Shown: piece by piece, positions 54,846-64,000 of the stretch
Numbering within the stretch: the first letter of the stretch is position 1
Layout of the letters: each line of letters begins with the position of its first letter
Assembly: GCA_003049465.1 (NCBI GenBank)
Contig: PYSS01000092.1
Span: 1-64,000, forward strand
DNA: 64,000 nucleotides
Reading direction: 5' to 3'
Source: Magnaporthiopsis rhizophila
Lineage: Eukaryota > Ascomycota > Sordariomycetes > Magnaporthales > Magnaporthaceae
Made by a program: the position numbers and the translations under genes
The notes under the pieces: model-generated
Seen by the model: the letters and a program-made list of their open reading frames with translations, nothing else
What the model was told of the DNA's origin: nothing
Database searches by the model: none

Positions 54846-56595
54846 TCTCAGACGGGGCAAAGTCGCTGATGAGCATCTCCGAGTAGCCGGGGAACTCTTC
54901 CGTCTCGTCGAGGGCGCTGACGCCGTCTTCGTTGACTTCGCGCTTGTCGCCCGCCTGTGACATGAGGTCGTACCAGGCCGTGACGGCCCGCCCCCGAGCG
55001 GCTTCTGCGGCGTCAGCATCCCGCTCGCTCATATTGGGGCGGTCCCTCGATGATGAGTGGTGGTGGTGCGACGAGGCCCTAGAGAACGAGTGCTGGATGG
55101 ACTCGGAGCGGCCCTTGAGGGTGGCGACGTCGTCGTTGTTGTCGTCCTGGCTGTAGACTGAGGACGGTGGAGGCCTAGGCGCAGGCATTTCCTTGAGTGG
55201 CCTGCCGCCGCTGCGGGCGTGGTGGCGCTGCTGCTTCACCTGGACGCCGACCTCGGTGTAGTGGTCGTCGTTGAATCCAAACTCGCTGAACTTGCTGGAC
55301 AGCCCCGTCCCGATCGCCGACTCGTTTACCAGGGTGCTCGAGCGTCGAGAGCGGTCGTCCCGCTCGCTAGGCTCGACCGTGTTTCCGTACGTGGCCGCTG
55401 TCCACTCCTGCAGGTCTGCGAGGGTTCTGATGGACCTTTCGCGCGGTGAAGAAGCCTGTGCAGGAGGGGGTGCTGGAGCGGCCCGCCGCGCCGTATCGAC
55501 GTTGCGTAGTGGCGACTGGCCATGGGGCGACGCCTGCGCCGCTGGCACCGGTGTGCCGCGCCTCGCCGTGTCGACAGTCGCTGGCCTGCCGCTGTGGTGC
55601 GAGGCTGGCCTGTCCTTCTTCTCCGACTTGTGGCTGTGGTGTGATGATGAGCGCTTCTCCCTGTCCCGCTTTTCCTTTTCCGTTCGCTTTTCCTCGGCAG
55701 ACCGAGCGGCGCGCCGGTCGCGGATCGACTTCTGCACCTTGCCCTCGGCGATGCGGATGTCACGGAGTTTGCGGCTCAAAGCGAGAGAGTCGGCCTCGAT
55801 GTTGCCGTTCTCCTTGCTGGCCTTGCTGAGGGCGACCCAGGCGTCGATCAGGAGAATCAGGATGGGGTAGTGGTCCTTGCTCTTCGAACGTCCGATCAGG
55901 TTGGCGCGCAGGGCCGTTAAAATATCCGCGCGGCCGCCGACGACGGCCAGAATACAAGCCTCGCAACTCCGGCGCCGCCGTGGCTGCTCGTCCTTCTCGT
56001 TCGAGACGGATTCGGTGACGACGGTGGACGTGCCGTCGTCCGAGTCGTCGTCGTCCTCGTACGGGTGCTCGACGGCGTTGCCGAGCTGGCGGAAGCGAGC
56101 CCAGTCCGGGAAGACGCCGCCGCGCGCAAAGAGATTCTCAAACTTCTTGGGGCTGAGCCACAGGCTGGTGAGTCCAGATAAGCGAGTGACAAAGTCCGCA
56201 ACCTCGGTTGTGTTCAGGTCACCCTTGTGGTTTCGGATCCGTGTGGTGCGCAATGTGGACTCATCATGCAAAAGGCTGAATATGTCGTGGATGAGCCACG
56301 GATTCAGGCCCCGCTGGTGAACCTCGCAGAGGTCGGCAAGCTGTGGCAGCATCTCCTCATGAGCCCAGCCTGTCTTCTCGGCAACCCGCAGCCGAAGCCA
56401 GTTCAAGGCGCCCTTGGGGCGCCGTAGCCGCTTGGGGAACGTAGTTCGCTTCATCTTCTTCTCCTGGTGCTTGAGCCACGAACCTCGAGGCTGTCCATCA
56501 TCGTACATGTGCCTGGGCGCCATGTACAAAAGGCCGGCCAGATCATCGGTCTGGTCTTCGGTGAGGTGGTGCAGTCCAAGGTGAGTGGGCGACAT
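53992..56595 (-). CDS. Conserved-looking fungal protein, function unknown
   Basis: Single exon of 867 residues from ATG 56595. The first 300 residues look folded and conserved: LAGLLYMAPRHMYDDGQPRGSW, KRLRRPKGALNWLRLRVAEKTG, LNPWLIHDIFSLLHDESTL and LWLSPKKFENLF. A Cys pair follows in SCEACILAVVGG (Cys211, Cys214), then ILTALRANLIGRSKSKDHYPILILLIDAWVALS. I recall a CEACILA-type block in uncharacterised ascomycete proteins but no named family. The rest is disordered: long Ser, His, Arg and Glu stretches, an Asp run, and a very basic end. There is no signal peptide or membrane segment. A CTGCAG acceptor sits one base before the ATG and GTAAGA 43 bases further up, so a tiny 5' intron is possible and the start is not certain. 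Confidence 0.75.
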
Positions 56596-57868
56596 TCTGC
56601 AGGTTTTCTGAGAATGCCCCTGGTGAGTAAGTGTCTTACCTTTGACTGAAGCTGGTTACTCTCGGAAACAGTTCCCAAAATGTAGATATATCTGTTCGTC
56701 GTGGATGCAAGTACCCTTGACACGGATCGAGGAGTCTGCGAGAACCGGTTTGCGGTTGCCGATACTGAACAGAGGTCCAGTGTCAGGGGAAATAAGAATA
56801 TATATGGCTGCAAGTCCGACTGCTCAGGACAGTATATTCCCTCGAACCCAAAGCCGGGGAAGCCGGCGCTATATGCAACTCGACCGTCCGCATTTTCTCT
56901 TCCAGGCAACTTGATGTCCAGGACAAAGAAGGCAGTGGGCATGGTCGAGTTGTTTCTGCATTGGCGCTTCATTGTTCCAGGTTGTCTCCTTTGTCACAGC
57001 TTGCCGGTAGTTAGTCGAACTGCCCATATCACAGACCAAGGGACCTGTCTTGGTGCAAAGAAGCATGTCAGATAAACTGGAAGACGTACCGAAAGATCCA
57101 AAGAACCTCATCACAAAGGCCGTTTTTGTGCTTGGGCCGTTCATGTCTCCAGTAAACCATCTCCCACCCCGAACCCGCTCGGCACTGTAAAGAGCTAGGT
57201 AGATATTTCCCAGCGATAAGTCCAGGGCAAAGAAAGCAAAAAATGCACGAGGGAAGATGGACAAATTCTCGGTTCGCTCGACTCTCGGAAGATCAGATGA
57301 CCGTGGGCCGGGAAGAGGGATTCTCGCTTCGTCCGCCTCGGGTCGTCGGGTACAGTAAGTGGCATCGAGCCACACGATCCACGCTGCTTGCTTGCGCGGT
57401 GGCAAATCGTGGTATGGACCATCCATCGCTGTGTTTGAGTATCGCCGCTGAGGATGACGACAAAAGAGCTGTCCCGCTAAGAAACAGTTATCGCTCTAGC
57501 TACTGAAATCAGGCGTGTTCTTTGTGCTCATTTGCGTTTCGTCGCCCTCTGCATTCCCCTTGGAACATATGGCTTCCCAAATCAGGCTCCTATAACTCCG
57601 CATGTGCTCAGGCCCCAATCCTCCATGCCCCGCGTAAATCATCGTGCTGCGTTGAACGTGGCGGGTGTGTCGAAGAGGAGGGGGCGACACCATCCGACAT
57701 CTTCTGGAACGAAACGAAGACGAGAAAACCCGGAAAACAAAGACAAAAAACAGCGCAGAAAAATAACGCCACTAATGGATGCATCTCCTATACACACACA
57801 ATGGTGGCTCGTATGCGAACCGCTCATGTCCGAATCGTGAAGGAGCATGAATTAACAAATAGGTGCCT
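56596..57868. other. Spacer upstream of the 867-residue protein
   Basis: Holds the promoter of that gene (leftward), including TATATAT at about 56797-56803, and the LAMMER kinase 3' flank at the right end. One possible small gene is listed separately. Confidence 0.5.
56869..57426 (-). CDS. Possible small gene, 185 codons
   Basis: ATG-initiated open frame. Residues about 50-120 look protein-like (LDLSLGNIYLALYSAERV, RWFTGDMNGPSTKTAFVMRF). A plausible intron runs from GTACGT near 57091 to AAGACAG near 57047, with a CTGAC branch-like site and length divisible by three, so the frame is open either way. No family was recognised. The real gene, if any, may be longer through further introns. Confidence 0.25.
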   Translation of the reverse strand: MDGPYHDLPPRKQAAWIVWLDATYCTRRPEADEARIPLPGPRSSDLPRVERTENLSIFPRAFFAFFALDLSLGNIYLALYSAERVRGGRWFTGDMNGPSTKTAFVMRFFGSFGTSSSLSDMLLCTKTGPLVCDMGSSTNYRQAVTKETTWNNEAPMQKQLDHAHCLLCPGHQVAWKRKCGRSSCI

Positions 57869-60475
57869 TCAGTGCTGAGACGCCCGGATGGCCGACAGCT
57901 CGTTCATCCTCATCCGTTCCGCCCGTATCCTCGCGGCTTCGGAGCCATCGTCCGGATGGGCAATTTCTCTGAACCATGGGTGGTCCAGCGCTTCTTTGGC
58001 CGTAATCCGGCGGGCGGGGTCGTAGACGAATATCCTCTGAAGTAGGTCGAGGAACTGCTTCGTGAACGTGCTGGTGAGCGGGGGGATGATCTCCTGCAGG
58101 TAGCATATGTGTTAGCTTCAGAATGTGGCAGTTGACTACATAGAATATACATAGACGAACCGGAAGCTTCTTCATGGCTTTGACGTATCTCCTTGAGGCA
58201 CGTGTGGTCTCTTGGGTTGGATAATCCAGCCGGGTTCTCCTAAAGTACCTGTAGTTTTGCGATGCCATGTTAGCTTCCGTTTCATCATTCCGTTTCGGTG
58301 ACGCTTCAGAAGGAGCCTGGTTATTGTGCATACTTAGCGGCAGGGTTTGTCGTCCCGTTTCTGGTAGGTCGGTGAAGCTTCTGAATGAGATGCGTGTCGA
58401 TCTTGCGGTCACACACAGCCTCCATCATGGCCAGGTGCTCCAGGTTGTCGTGTGTCTGGAAAAGAGCATCGCCGGTGAAAAACTCAACGAGAATGCAGCC
58501 GATGCTCCAGATGTCGCATGGATACGACCAGCCGAGGCCCAGAATGATCTCCGGGGCGCGATAGTGACGGGTCGACACCACAGACGAATGATACTCGTCC
58601 TGGAAAGTGGCCGATCCGAAATCTATCAACCTGATCTCGGTGTCTAGGAGCACCTTGCGTTGGGTCGCTTGCCTGCTGACCGTAGTGGAAGACGATGGGA
58701 TCTTCCTGTTGTAAGTGAAGGTCTGGTAGGTGGCATCCGCGAGCAGAATGTTCTCGGGCTTCAGATCCGTGTGGATCAGGTTAAGATCGTGAAGGACTGA
58801 TGAATTGATGAGTTGGTCAGCGAGCGTCATATCAAGCAAACTCGGGAGTCGGTGAGCGCTTACAGGCCACGCTTGTGAGGAGCTGGCGGGCAAAGCTCTG
58901 GATTTGGCTGTTCGGGAAAGGCACGAAGCTGTTTCCCTTGAGAAAGTCAAAGACGCTCTGGCCCAGCAGGTCCATGACGATGCAGATATGGCCTCGGTAG
59001 TCGAAGGTGTCTCGCAGATGGATGCAGCGATTCCGGTTCTCGGCATCGTTGAGCTTGAGGGTCTGCAGCACGCGAAGTTCGATCCTAGAAGCGTCACGGT
59101 ACTTTTGGACCGACCTGATGATCTTGATGGCGACGAGCTCGTTTCTCCTTCGATCCCGGGCTTGCACCACCTTGCCAAAGGTGCCTTGCCCGAGAAGTTT
59201 GAGCATTTGATCTAACAGCGAGAGCCATTCCATGTCAGATGATGTTTCTCTCCGCCAACGGCTGATGGGGCACAAAAAAAAAAAAAAAAAAAAAAAGGAA
59301 ATTATTTCATAGGCACTCACAGTCATTTGTCAAATCTGCGTCAGGAATGACAATGTAGTGACCATCGTCGTCGTCGACCTTGACACCCTTAGAGCTCGGC
59401 TAGAGAAGCGAGGACCGGTCAGCAAAAAAAGAACCAAAGTCTAACGTTTCTCCTTGTTTGTTTTGGTGGATGTGCTTACGTCGTGGACGACGCGGACATT
59501 GACGTCTGCGGCCTTTTTGATGGGACGTGTGGGAGGCTGGTATGTTGCAAAAGCGGCCGCACCGTAGAGGGCGATCTCTCTCCTCTTGGCCTGGTCGGCA
59601 ACCTGCTGTCGCGTCCGTTTCCTCTTCTGGCCCGCCTGCGCATCTTCGTACTGGCCGCCAATCGACGAGGTGGAGCCGAGAGATGTGGGAGCGGTGGTGT
59701 GATTTGAAGAGGTGTTGCGATCGCTCGAGATGGTGGAAGCGCTGGGGCTCGCAACGTGATTGTACGACGAGGCGGCGGGCGTGTTTGCGTGTGATGCACC
59801 GCCGCCGTTGTGGACGGCGTCGTAGCGCGTAGGCTCGCCGTCTCGCTTTCTCTTCTTGGCGAGCGGGCGGCCATTGGTGCTGCCGCTGCTCGAGACGTCA
59901 ATCGCGGCCGACAGACCGTTGGCGTAGCCGTTGACGGCGACGGCAACACCGTTGGCCAGGGCGGCCCTCGAAGACAGGGCGGTGGCCTGCGACTGGGTTT
60001 GGGATGAGTCGGGCTCGGGGCTGTCGTCGTCGATGACGATGACCTCCTTGGGCAGACCGTTCTTGTAGAAAGTGTGCCAGTCGGGGCCCTTGGAGCGCCT
60101 CCGCTTGCGGGCACCAGCCGACGGGTCGGCCAGTTGTGTTCTTGAGGCGGCAGCAGTGGCGGGCATTGTGTGGTGAATGGAGTCGTCGCTGGGGTCCTGT
60201 CGCGGAATCGGGTTGAGCAGTTGGGGGATGTCGGCGATCTGCCGGCTCGGCTGGACAGACGACGGGGACGAGGCAGTCAGGTTTATTCCATTTGAGCCGG
60301 CGTGACCGCCGCTCGTCGAAGGAGTGGAGTAGGTCTGGTAAGGAGCCAGCCTGGCTCCGGGAGGCAGAATCTGGTACGAAGCAGGCGGCGCCGGGTACGG
60401 TTGGGGGTGGGAAAAAGGACCGCCGTAATGATGGTAGTGGGGGTGCGTGGCAGTCGCTGTCGTTGGAGTCGACAT
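57869..60475 (-). CDS. LAMMER (CLK-type) dual-specificity protein kinase
   Basis: Six exons on the minus strand: 60475-59480, 59399-59321, 59211-58864, 58796-58334, 58248-58161 and 58093-57869; 732 residues, all phases consistent. Residues 1-330 are disordered, with basic nuclear-type stretches and a conserved-looking DWHTFYKNGLPKEVIVIDDD. The kinase domain starts near 359: LLGQGTFGKVV (364-374), Lys388 in VAIKII, HTDLKPEN (483-490), DFG (533-535) and RHYRAPE. The family signature reads EHLAMMEAV (594-602), where EHLAMMERI is usual. LAMMER kinases (yeast Kns1, fission yeast Lkh1) phosphorylate SR-type splicing factors and regulate growth and stress responses. Introns: 59400-59479, 59212-59320, 58797-58863, 58249-58333 and 58094-58160; the last has the weak donor GTTCGT. 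The 59212-59320 intron holds a 23-base homopolymer. Confidence 0.93.
59274..59296 (-). repeat. T23 tract inside a LAMMER kinase intron
   Basis: Run of 23 A on the plus strand, so poly-T in the transcript. It lies inside intron 59212-59320, upstream of the probable branch site (TCTGAC) and the acceptor CTGTTAG. Confidence 0.9.
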
Positions 60476-63400
60476 TACGGTATTGGTATTGGTATTTTGG
60501 GCGGTTGTGACTCGATTGTCAACGAGGTTGCGACTCGAGCCTGGCGGGCGACGTGTGGAGAGAGAGGGAGCGGAGGAGCGACGAGGTAGTTGGCTCGAGG
60601 ATGGTTTTGGTGGAGGTTAGGCGGTCGCCAGCCGGTGGAGGTCGAAATTGATGGCCACCACCCGCGAGCGTTCCAGGGACAGCCACTGTTTGCCTGGCTT
60701 GGGGCGCTGGGACGGCCCTATGGGTGACTTTTTATCGGGAGGTGTGCCACCCTCGTAGTGCAAGCACAGCGTGCAACACAGCAGAGGACGCTGCTGCACT
60801 GACCAGGCCAGTTTTTTAGTTTTTTTTTCTCCTTGTTTGGGTTGCGTTCCGTCCACAATCGACCCGACGAGCCTGGTAGTGCCTCAGGCGACGGGCGGGC
60901 AGGTGCCCGCTGGAGCTGGTTGCCAAATCAGGCCGGGTGCTGGGGCAGCAGATGGAGCAAACCAAGAAGGAGCGATACGGAGGGAAAGCGCAGCTGACAA
61001 CCTGGCAGACGGAAAGGGGAGATGGGAAGGCGCGAGTGCTGGGTGCTGGAGATAGACAGACAGGTCGGGTGAGCAGATAGAGAGAGGAAAATGAGCAGGA
61101 AAACAGTATGAACTCAAGGGTGTGCGAGGTGCAAAAGTTAGGTGAGCACAGTCTTGTCTCCTTGTTCTCCAACGTTGACAGCGCTAGGTAAACCAATTCA
61201 AAACACAAGTCGATGCAGAGAAAGCAGGATTTTTTCTTCTTTGTCTATGTTTTCTTTTTCTTTTTTTTTCTTTTTTTTTTTCGGGGCCTGCAAAGAAATG
61301 TTTGTCTGCGTCAACAGCGTCTCTGCCGTCACCATGCTCGGCTCGGATCCAACTGCAAGCACGCACCACCATCCAGTCCGTCTCCCAAAAGGGTGGAGGG
61401 ATGATAATTTGGCGTCAGGTCCGGTGCCGTCTGGCCTTGGGCGTCTACACTGTGCGACCCGTCGACCTCTCTGGGCTGCCGCTATAACAAGTACCCGCGA
61501 GGGCAGTAGTTTTCGCACTCGGTTCCAGACTGCCCACAAGCCGGCATCCATGGAAACAACGCACCCCGCGGGGACGCCTAGCGCTGCCAGCCGGCAGGAC
61601 AAAACCACGCTGGTGGCCCCGGCTGGCTGTGGTCTGGCTGGGCTGGACAGCCAACCCCTGGCCAGCGGCTTACTTTCGACCCTTTCCTTCACTTCGAATC
61701 CTCTTGGTCGCACGCACAGATTTGCAAAGGACTTTGTTTTCTTTTCTTTTTTGTTCTTGGTCCGTTTCCCCACGTCCCTTCCGTCCATGCTCGGGCTGTG
61801 TGCGGAAAACAAGCCCACCCATGAATGCCTGTGCTGGCTGGCCCGCTTTCCTTGTCGTCTCAACTGTTGTCTGCCGCCACGAGGTACCTCGGGCTGGGTA
61901 AATAAACTCCGGTCCTCGACGGTTGGATCCCAACAATAAGCTTTTTTGCCACCTCCCGCAGAGCCAGGAGGTTCGGTTCGGTCGTGCAGTGAATGTCTTG
62001 CAACGCAAGCCCGCAGGCAATTAAAGAAGGAAGATATGGATATGAAATGGCCAGTCTAGATTGGCCCAGGAGGGCATGACACTGTCCTATCGCTGGCCGA
62101 GCAACGCAATCTGGTTGGTGGTGGTCTCCTTCTTGAGACTGGTGTGCAGGCACGGCGATTCACTCCCGTTCTCCGAAAGCTGGTTCTGTAACTGTTAGGG
62201 GAGCGTCCAACATGGAGACTGCGGGCCCGTCCGGGTACAGTCAGGCAAAGGGAAAACGAGCACTTTGACTGAGGACGTTCATCAGGGCCAAGCGCAGCCT
62301 TTAATATACCAGGCACTGCAATAATAACATGAATGAATGGAGAGACACAGTGCGGCGTCCGGTCCCACGCCAATGGTAGGAGGGAACAGTGCAGTTCGGC
62401 TCTTGCGGTTGCCGCCGTTGGCTTGCCAGGTTCGCACCACTGAAGGACCGTCGACGGATAGGTCGATCCATCTCTGCCGGCCTCGCCCGGGGCTTAGCCA
62501 GCATGCACAATACCAAGACGTGTGACTTAATCCGCTGGTCCTTGTTGCCCATGCAACCCAGAGACCTAAAGAGCACTTTCTTCCTCCTTTAACGCCGGGC
62601 ACCAGAGCAGGTGGCCTTTCAAAGCAGACACGCGAGCTGGTCCGCCTAAGGAGGGAAAATCGACTTTGATGGACAAAGGGAATTTCAGTCGATCCGTGCG
62701 AGCGGCACGCTGGAATGTGTTTTCCGCACCCCTCCACACTGGGGGCGTCAGGACCATCACCCTGCCAATTGGCGATCCACGGGCAGGAGGAGGGCACTGG
62801 CATCTTGGTTCTCCCAAGGCAATCCCTCCTGGGCAGGAAGCCAAACGCGCAGCACACAGGGCTGGTGACACGATTGCAGCCGCCCTGGTTGCGTGGTTGC
62901 GTGCTATACAGTACGTCCATACATCCAACATGGAACGTCATCATCTTGTCGGTCAGCGGGAAGACAGAGTGGGTATGGAAGGCCTGTCTCTGATGCTATT
63001 ATTCCCCGGGGACCGAGCCTTGTACACACAGCTTAATGTAAAAAGAGCGTCAGCAGCAGCAGTGGCTTGGGAGCCAGCCGAGGCACTTCAGGCGTTGCTG
63101 TGCCCTGCGTTGCGTCGCATCTTGGGTGGTTCCATGCGAATCCAAGGCCCCCTTGTTGTTGCCAGTTTCCGCTAAAATAAACTCCCCCATGTCTCAAAGC
63201 ACCGCCTGCCCGAACGCCTCCGGGTCTCTCGTCTCTTTCACAGGCGGTTTGACCGGCGAAGTCTCGAAACGCTAGGGAGAGCCTCCTCTGCGCGATATTT
63301 GCCCGCCTTGTAAACGGAGGAGCGAGAAAAAGCAGGCGGCTCGAAATTTGTTCATAACGGAAAGTATTTTCTTTTGACTCAATCGACATCGTCGACCACC

Positions 63401-64000
63401 GGCTGTCCCCTGCCCGTCAACGGTGACGACTCTGGTCGTGCACCCTGCGTGCGGTTTCGCACGTGGCGGAGCCTGCTGGTCCATGTTTGCCGCCCTGCCT
63501 TTGGTCCCATGGCTCCATATTGGTCCCCTCCTCGTGCTTCAGTTGCCTGCTGGCTGACTGTCAGGCAGGGTCTTTTTTAGTGCTGCGGCCAGAATTTGTT
63601 TGCTGTGCTCTTTCTGTGGGATTACGAAGCGCAGGGAGGTACCTAGGTATCCAAAAAGAGACGAATGTGTGATGTGGGTGGTGGGGTTGCTTTGTTTCTC
63701 GCGCCGCACCCGAGATTGACTGGCGGATGGAGCACAGGGACGGGTGAGTGGCTTGATGATGGTTTGGCTGGGCTCCCTGCCCGCTTGCCGGTTGCCACAG
63801 GTACTTGTTCGAAAGATCCATCATTTATGGGATTTAATGTCCATCCATCATGGCATCATGTAAACAACCCGCACGCACGACCCGGGAAACTTCGGTAATG
63901 CCATGCCTTAGTTCAGGAAGAGGCCTGGACTGGACCGGGCTCGCCCCTGGTTGCGCGTCCGTGTTGCGGCATAGAAAAAGTAGAAGAAAGAATTTTTAAA
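60476..64000. other. 3.5-kb region upstream of the LAMMER kinase
   Basis: Contains the kinase promoter at the left. T-rich tracts lie at 61226-61281. Two long but unconvincing frames (61142-61939 plus, 62282-62944 minus) lack domain or codon support and overlap other open frames. A motif copy AGGTACCTAGGTAT lies at 63637-63650. Nothing else is called. Confidence 0.5.
63637..63650. repeat. AGGTACCTAGGTAT motif copy
   Basis: Copy of the dispersed motif described at 16961-16981, in non-coding DNA. Confidence 0.65.

Noticed and set aside
61142..61939. 265-codon plus-strand frame
   Set aside because: It is driven by a poly-Phe run from T-rich DNA, has no domain and overlaps an equally long frame on the other strand.
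62282..62944. 220-codon minus-strand frame
   Set aside because: Cys/Trp-rich random-looking composition, no domain, and overlapping open frames in other phases.
1..64000. Secondary-metabolite or other functional gene cluster
   Set aside because: The CPS1/DIP2 protein lacks carrier and condensation domains, and its neighbours are unrelated housekeeping or unknown genes.

Overview
This window is nuclear DNA from a filamentous ascomycete, most likely a Sordariomycete. The genes are GC-rich and carry short introns (about 23-170 nt, mostly 58-110) with GTRAGT-type donors and CTAAC/CTGAC-like branch sites. They encode long Gln, His, Gly, Pro and Asp runs. Several families are typical of this group: 2EXR, a fungal BTB type, PXB/DUF3818 and CPS1/DIP2. 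The host cannot be named from sequence alone; no rRNA, tRNA, CRISPR or intact transposon was recognised.

Layout from left to right. A 2EXR protein (minus, 401-1636) is followed by about 4.9 kb of intergenic DNA with poly-A tracts and one N. Next come a thioredoxin-like/PITH protein (minus, 6490-7804) and a J-domain protein (minus, 8525-9811), separated by a perfect hairpin and a tandem duplication. Then follow an orphan Gln/Met-rich protein (plus, 11748-12578), an App1-type phosphatidate phosphatase (minus, 13514-16294), a Drs1-type DEAD-box helicase (minus, 17757-20252) and a PXB/DUF3818 protein without a PX domain (minus, 20808-23262). A flavin-reductase-like protein (plus, 25448-26446) faces a Pde1-type class II cyclic-nucleotide phosphodiesterase (minus, 26916-29581).

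The right half has a 744-residue unknown protein with a possible PARP-type zinc finger (minus, 32083-34317). It is divergent from a CPS1/DIP2 protein with two adenylate-forming modules (plus, 36294-42160). A 5.2-kb gene-poor block (42161-47404) with palindromes and decayed repeats follows. A BTB protein (minus, 47405-48750) is divergent from long-form tRNase Z (plus, 49958-53296), which has a tiny uORF overlapping its start codon. The window ends with an 867-residue unknown protein (minus, 53992-56595) and a six-exon LAMMER kinase (minus, 57869-60475).

The genes do not form a pathway or cluster. Most are housekeeping or regulatory: ribosome assembly (Drs1), tRNA 3' processing, cAMP breakdown, lipid phosphatase/actin-patch function and kinase signalling to splicing. 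Exon structures were built by hand from splice signals and reading-frame continuity. Many reading frames extend upstream only through non-ATG codons, so each start given is the first usable ATG. No new multi-gene system was found. The best leads are the zinc-finger-like unknown protein, the uORF/start overlap at tRNase Z, the possible mitochondrial leader on the flavin reductase, the repeat block near 44 kb and the dispersed TAGGTACCTA-type motif.
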